Shown here piece after piece: positions 59,755 through 64,000 of a stretch of DNA of 64,000 nt. A program made the translations under genes and the position numbers. This DNA is from UBA5336 sp039818165 (GTDB lineage: Bacteria; Pseudomonadota; Alphaproteobacteria; Caulobacterales; Hyphomonadaceae). A model generated the notes under the pieces. It ran no database searches. It was not told the DNA's origin and worked only from the letters and a program-made list of their open reading frames with translations. The stretch is taken from the NCBI GenBank assembly GCA_039818165.1, contig JBCBUL010000014.1:6870-70869 (forward strand), written 5' to 3'. Position 1 is the stretch's first letter; each line of letters starts with the position of its first letter.

Positions 59755-61389
59755 ATGGCAATTGATCCAGTTTCAGACAATTCTAGCCGGGAAGCAGGCA
59801 TCACGGCCCTGTTTGCGCCACTCAGGGCCGAATGGCGCCCGGCAAGGACAATGCCCCTCGCCCAGGAACGCCTTTGGTTGGTTGGACTGTTCCTGATCGC
59901 CCTCCTTCTTCGCCTCGCCACGCTAACGCAGGACTCCCTCTGGATTGACGAGGGCTACACGCTGGCCTCAGCAGGTCACAGTTTCTCCCTGCTATTCTCA
60001 GTCCCTTTTGACAGCCATCCCGCTCTGCATTTTGCCGTCGTCAAAGTGTCAGACATGTTTTTTGACGGAGCAGTGGCAGTTCGCCTGCCCTCTGCGCTGT
60101 TTTCGGTCATCATGCTCGCACCGATTTACCTGCTGTCCCGGCGCCTAATGGGGCCGGTGGGTGCCTTGGTGGCGCTGGCTGTAATGGCCTTCTCCTTCAC
60201 CATGCTCGTGTACGCGAACAATGGCCGAAACTACGCTCAGCTGCTGATGCTCATCGCCTTTGCGGCCTGGGCCCTGCATGCCGTGGCCGAGAAGCTCGCC
60301 GCCGGAACAGCGCTTAGGGATAACGGGCTTTTGAAGTGGGCGGCGATCTACACGGTCAGCGCCGTTTTGGCGCTTTACACGCACAATACCGCGATACTTT
60401 ATCTGTTTGTCCTCAACGGGGTGCTGTGCGGCTGGGTGCTGGCCACGGCCACCGCACGCTTCATCGAATTTACCTGGAAACTTGCCGCTGTGAACGCCCT
60501 GGCGATCGCTGCGTGGTTGCCCTGGCTCCGGGTCATGCTGGGCACATCAGATGTGTTTGACTGGCTGTTGCAGATGGATGCGGTGTCTGCCGCCACCACG
60601 CTCGCGGCGACGATCGGGCCGAACAGCGTGCCCGGTGTTTTACTGGCGGTCTTCTTTCTCGCCGTGGTCGCAGGCGGGGCGCTCAGCCTTGCGCGCCCAG
60701 GGTGGTCACTCGCGCTGATCCTCGCCCATGGCGCCGCGTTCCCGCTCTTCATCTGGCTGATCGGCTTCATCTACAAGCCGGTCTATATGGAGCGTATTAT
60801 CCTGCCAGCCGCGATTGGGGGCGCCCTGGCGATCGGATATCTTGCAGCCCATGGTCGGCGCACCTGGCTCGCCGGCGGGCTTACGGGCTTTGCCTTGCTC
60901 GCTTCGGCATGGTCGGCGGCTGCCTACACACTGCGAGGCGATTCCCAGGCCAATCTCGGCGCCCATCTGATACAGGACTGGCGCGCCGCCGTGGCGGCCC
61001 ACGATGTACCCGGCAACGCCCTTATCATCTGCGACACGTTCACGTGGCCCACTGTCGATGTTTACCGTCAGTCCGCCGAGGTATGGGTGCATGACAATGC
61101 GGGCATGTGGGACCTCTCCCTGCCCCATTGGCGCGACAATTACGGCGTGCCCATATCAGGCGCCAATGCCGTGGATAAACATCGCTATTCACCCTGGATG
61201 GAGACTGCCACCATTGCCTGGGATGACGCGGTTGAGCGAGCACCCCGCATGGTGTTCCTGAAACCGGACTTCCTTTGTAATGACGGCGAACCAGAAATCC
61301 TTCGGGCGCGTCTGTCAGAGTCCGGATACTCTCAAACACGCGTGGACGTCTGGCGCGGGGTCAGCGCTGAAGTGTGGGAGCGTCCCTAA
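59755..61389 (+). CDS. GT39/GT83-like membrane glycosyltransferase
   Basis: The 544-residue polytopic protein resembles the dolichyl-phosphate-mannose/ArnT family (PF13231), which transfers sugars from polyprenyl-phosphate donors on the periplasmic face. LTQDSLWIDEGYTLASAGHS near residue 60 contains the acidic pair of the first loop (DE motif), and DSHPALHFAVVKVS near 90 is the following loop. About ten transmembrane helices cover residues 40-420. A soluble C-terminal tail follows with cysteines. The ATG at 59755 has GAGG upstream. Substrate is unknown; a lipid- or protein-linked glycan is likely. It converges with the M20 peptidase gene after five bases. Confidence 0.85.
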   Translation: MAIDPVSDNSSREAGITALFAPLRAEWRPARTMPLAQERLWLVGLFLIALLLRLATLTQDSLWIDEGYTLASAGHSFSLLFSVPFDSHPALHFAVVKVSDMFFDGAVAVRLPSALFSVIMLAPIYLLSRRLMGPVGALVALAVMAFSFTMLVYANNGRNYAQLLMLIAFAAWALHAVAEKLAAGTALRDNGLLKWAAIYTVSAVLALYTHNTAILYLFVLNGVLCGWVLATATARFIEFTWKLAAVNALAIAAWLPWLRVMLGTSDVFDWLLQMDAVSAATTLAATIGPNSVPGVLLAVFFLAVVAGGALSLARPGWSLALILAHGAAFPLFIWLIGFIYKPVYMERIILPAAIGGALAIGYLAAHGRRTWLAGGLTGFALLASAWSAAAYTLRGDSQANLGAHLIQDWRAAVAAHDVPGNALIICDTFTWPTVDVYRQSAEVWVHDNAGMWDLSLPHWRDNYGVPISGANAVDKHRYSPWMETATIAWDDAVERAPRMVFLKPDFLCNDGEPEILRARLSESGYSQTRVDVWRGVSAEVWERP

Positions 61390-61394
61390 CGGGT

Positions 61395-62888
61395 TCATTC
61401 ACCGGCCGCATCCAAAGCAGCGATAATCTGAGCATACCCGCGCGCCATGCGCCCCATATTCTCGACAGAAATCCGCTCATTGGTGCCATGGAAACCGGTC
61501 AGGTCTTCTGGGCTCATCACCGCAGGAACGAAACGGTAGACTGAATCCGTGATAGCGGTGGCGTAGCGCCCATCGGTAGCCCCCAGCACGAGACCAGGCG
61601 CTACAGCGGCCCCATCGCCGGCCTCACGGGCGACTGCTGCGAGCACCCCATAAGCCAGATTCTCGGTGGAGGAGACCGGCGAGGCACCTGCCCCGCGGAT
61701 ACCGCCCCGGCCCAATTCGATCTCGAGATTTTCGATATCGCCGGTCACATCGCGGACATGCTGCAGGATCGACTCTTGGGTATCGTTGGGGTGGATCCTG
61801 AAATTCACCACCGCCGTGGCGCGCTGGGCAAGCACGTTTTCCTTCGCAGACCCCACCATCATTGTGGGCGCGGTCGTCGTGCGGATCATCGCATTGGCGG
61901 TTGCGATCGCAGACATCTGCTCCTCAACCATGCCGCCGAACAGCCACATATTCGCAAACGCCATGCGCTGCATGAAGGGCATGTCGGGGGCGCTGGCTTC
62001 CAGCAATTCCTTGATCGGGGATTTGGAGAAATCCGCTGGCATCTGGTTTTCATCCAACGCAACGAGCGCGCGGGCCAGCCGCACTGGCGCGGAGTTGCGC
62101 GGCGGCGCAGAGCTATGTCCGCCATCGGCCACCGCCGTGATGGACAGGGTGACATAACCTTTTTCCGCCACCCCGATGAAGCCCATGGGCGCGCCCGTGA
62201 GCGGAGACGGGTCTACGATCATAAAGCCCTCATCCAGCGCCATGATGGGCGACACGTTGCGCGTTTTCAGCAACTCTACGCCCGCGGCAGCGCCTGACCC
62301 TGAGACCTCCTCATCATGGCCAAACAGGAAGTACACCGTTCGGCGCGGAGAAAATCCCGATAGGGCAAGCGCTTCAGCCGCCTCCATAAGGGCCACCATG
62401 GAGCCCTTATCGTCAATTGTGCCGCGACCGTAGAGATAGCCATCGACAATATCGCCAGCGAATGGGGGCGCGGTCCAGTCGGTTTCTGTGCCGATGTTGA
62501 CGGGCACGACATCCTGGTGGGCCATCAACAACAATGGTTCCAGCGAAGCATCGCTGCCCGCCCAGGTGTAGAGCAGCGTATAGTCCGCGACGAGCTCCCT
62601 GGTCATTGCTGTATGGGCTGCGGGATAGGTGCCCTCCAGCCAGGCATGCAGGTCCAGCCAAGGTCCTTCGCTTCCCGGCCTGGGATCGCCGGGCGCAACT
62701 GTGATGGTCTTGAACTGGAGCGCTTCACTGAGATTATCGGCTGCCGCCTGCGCCGAAATCTCGGGCACTGGGGGTAAGTCGACCGCGACTGCCTCCGTAG
62801 CGCCGCCATAGGAGAACGTACGAAACAGCACGATGCCCACAATGATTGCGAGCGCTCCGATGAGGCCCAATAGTACGCGTTTCAACAT
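61395..62888 (-). CDS. M20 family metallopeptidase, membrane-anchored
   Basis: This zinc-dependent carboxypeptidase-like protein has 497 residues. It has one N-terminal transmembrane helix (VLLGLIGALAIIVGIVLFRTF) placing the enzyme in the periplasm. Zinc ligands and catalytic residues of the family are present: LLLMAHQDVVPV (His and Asp), GRGTIDDKGSMVALMEAAE (bridging Asp), FLFGHDEEVSGSG (catalytic Glu pair), and FHGTNERISVENM (C-terminal His). It resembles the PM20D1/CPS1 group of N-acyl amino acid or dipeptide hydrolases. The start at MLKRVLLGLIG is preceded by GGGAGG; the open frame continues 29 codons without support. The AI-2E-type gene is divergent. Confidence 0.9.
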   Translation of the reverse strand: MLKRVLLGLIGALAIIVGIVLFRTFSYGGATEAVAVDLPPVPEISAQAAADNLSEALQFKTITVAPGDPRPGSEGPWLDLHAWLEGTYPAAHTAMTRELVADYTLLYTWAGSDASLEPLLLMAHQDVVPVNIGTETDWTAPPFAGDIVDGYLYGRGTIDDKGSMVALMEAAEALALSGFSPRRTVYFLFGHDEEVSGSGAAAGVELLKTRNVSPIMALDEGFMIVDPSPLTGAPMGFIGVAEKGYVTLSITAVADGGHSSAPPRNSAPVRLARALVALDENQMPADFSKSPIKELLEASAPDMPFMQRMAFANMWLFGGMVEEQMSAIATANAMIRTTTAPTMMVGSAKENVLAQRATAVVNFRIHPNDTQESILQHVRDVTGDIENLEIELGRGGIRGAGASPVSSTENLAYGVLAAVAREAGDGAAVAPGLVLGATDGRYATAITDSVYRFVPAVMSPEDLTGFHGTNERISVENMGRMARGYAQIIAALDAAGE

Positions 62889-63024
62889 TGTATCGGCCTC
62901 CCAGCGGTTTTCTTTCAGTCTACAGGGCGCGTGCGCCAGGTCCAGCATGGGCGACCCAGGGTCCTTGACCCCCACTGCCTGACGTCGGACACGTTAGGCA
63001 TGTCCCGTCTGGGGAGGATTGGTC

Positions 63025-64000
63025 ATGGACACTGCAACACGCACCGCGCTCTGGATTATCGCAGCCGGCATAATAATCGCCGTGCTCTATCTCGGGCGCG
63101 GGATCATGGCGCCCTTCGCCCTGGCCGTGTTCCTGTTCCTGACCATGGAGGGTTTTGCCCGCGTGCTGGATGATCTGGTACCTGGCGACCAGAGGGCGTT
63201 GTCACGCGGAATATCAATTGTGGCGGTGATCGGAGGCTTTATCGGCTTCATCGCCCTGATGGCCCAGGGCATTGCCCAGTTTGGCGGCAAGAACGCCGCT
63301 GACTATGAGCGCCGCATCAACGAACTGATTGGCGATATCTATGGCGTGGTCGGCATGGCCGAAGACGCGCCGAGCCTGACCCAATTGCTCTTCAACGAAA
63401 CCGGACAAAGGCTTATCGGCCCAATCGCCAATGCAGTTGGCGAGTTGAGCGGCGATATCGTTCTGATCCTGATCTATGTCGGCTTCCTGTTCCTCGCCCA
63501 ATCTACCTGGTCGAAGAAACTCGACAGGATCTTCCCGGACACTGAAAAACGTGCCCAGGTCACAGAAGTCGCAGAAGCGGCGCGCAAGGGCATTGAGTCG
63601 TATCTGTGGACGCAGACAGTGGTCTCCGTGCTGATAACGGTGTTGACCTATGCCACGCTGCAGCTGTTGGGCGTCGAGAACGCGCTGTTTCTGTCGGCAC
63701 TGATCTTTGTGCTGAACTACATTCCGACCATTGGATCGATCGTTGCAGCGTTGGTGCCCCCTTTGTTTGCAATCGTTCAGCCAGACATCCCTGCCTGGGT
63801 TCCAGGCACGTCCCCCCAGGATACATACATCTATACTGCGCTGGTTTTTGCAGCCGTCAGCTTCTGGCAATTTGCCATCGGCAACTTCTTGCAACCTCGC
63901 ATGATGGGAGACTCCCTGAACCTTTCCGCCCTCGTTGTTTTGTTGTCCCTCGCCATTTGGGGAGCGATCTGGGGAATTCCGGGCATGTTCCTGTCGGCAC
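63025..64000 (+). CDS. AI-2E family transporter (3' end outside window)
   Basis: The ATG at 63025 is preceded by GGGGAGGA. At least 325 residues are visible with the frame open to the window end, so the C-terminus is cut. The hydrophobic pattern and FLSALIFVLNYIPTIGSIVAAL near residue 230 are the hallmark of the AI-2E (TqsA/PerM/YdiK-like) family. WQFAIGNFLQPRMMGDSLNLS and VVLLSLAIWGAIWGIPGMFL near the cut end fit as well. Members export or import small molecules or ions; autoinducer-2 export is known for only a few. The M20 peptidase gene is divergent. Confidence 0.9.
   Translation, partial: MDTATRTALWIIAAGIIIAVLYLGRGIMAPFALAVFLFLTMEGFARVLDDLVPGDQRALSRGISIVAVIGGFIGFIALMAQGIAQFGGKNAADYERRINELIGDIYGVVGMAEDAPSLTQLLFNETGQRLIGPIANAVGELSGDIVLILIYVGFLFLAQSTWSKKLDRIFPDTEKRAQVTEVAEAARKGIESYLWTQTVVSVLITVLTYATLQLLGVENALFLSALIFVLNYIPTIGSIVAALVPPLFAIVQPDIPAWVPGTSPQDTYIYTALVFAAVSFWQFAIGNFLQPRMMGDSLNLSALVVLLSLAIWGAIWGIPGMFLSA

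Overview
This 64-kb window reads as a contiguous chromosomal segment from a high-GC, aerobic, probably aquatic alphaproteobacterium. Caulobacterales, Hyphomonadaceae or Maricaulaceae would fit best. The support is a long TIGR01782-type TonB-dependent sugar receptor, an Entner-Doudoroff operon (zwf-pgl-edd-glk, with eda divergent), an imuB-dnaE2 mutagenesis cassette behind an alphaproteobacterial GTTC-N7-GTTC SOS box, and many overlapping start/stop codons. I saw no rRNA, tRNA, CRISPR array, insertion sequence or prophage.

Layout. 1-3.1 kb: ppk (5' end outside the window) and ppx, overlapping. 3.1-3.7 kb: a small RTX-repeat protein. 3.85-9.75 kb: glucokinase and Entner-Doudoroff genes with a divergent eda. 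9.8-25.2 kb: a galactoside/glycerol region with GH42 beta-galactosidase, glpK and glpD (divergent, with GlpR-type operators between them), a TonB receptor broken by one in-frame TAG, a sodium:solute symporter, glpR, GH36 alpha-galactosidase, galT and galK. 25.2-33.5 kb: a sugar-oxidation region with ThuA-like lipoprotein, Gfo/Idh/MocA oxidoreductase, TIM-barrel isomerase, MFS carrier, Tat-type gluconate-dehydrogenase subunit 3, GMC oxidoreductase, cupin lipoprotein and a second isomerase as a lipoprotein. 33.5-40.1 kb: a small secreted protein, a 1440-aa PKD-repeat autotransporter-like protein, and a LuxR regulator fused to an alpha/beta-hydrolase domain whose catalytic residues look replaced. 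40.4-45.5 kb: dnaE2 and imuB. 45.7-53 kb: a K+ channel, a DUF1622 protein, and a redox island with three Rieske domains (on a TPP enzyme, on a glutamate-synthase-like FMN protein, and on a ferric-reductase-like membrane protein) plus two tiny membrane proteins and a Tat-type cysteine protein. 53-64 kb: mostly housekeeping and envelope genes (TPR protein, epimerase, a shrunken cytochrome-oxidase-subunit-I-like protein, RluF-like pseudouridine synthase, OmpA lipoprotein, desaturase, an unclassified zinc-ribbon membrane protein, GT39-type glycosyltransferase, M20 peptidase, AI-2E family protein cut by the window end).

How they may work together. The 9.8-25.2 kb region holds both anomeric types of galactosidase, both without signal peptides, with galactose and glycerol kinases, glycerol-3-phosphate dehydrogenase and the glycerol regulator GlpR encoded next to the alpha-galactosidase. 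I infer that it may import and split galactosyl-glycerols (floridoside, or the deacylated head groups of algal galactolipids) and send both halves to central metabolism. The adjacent Entner-Doudoroff genes would take the hexose. This is the strongest candidate for an undescribed system here. The Rieske redox island and the LuxR pseudo-hydrolase next to the PKD adhesin are the next most interesting.
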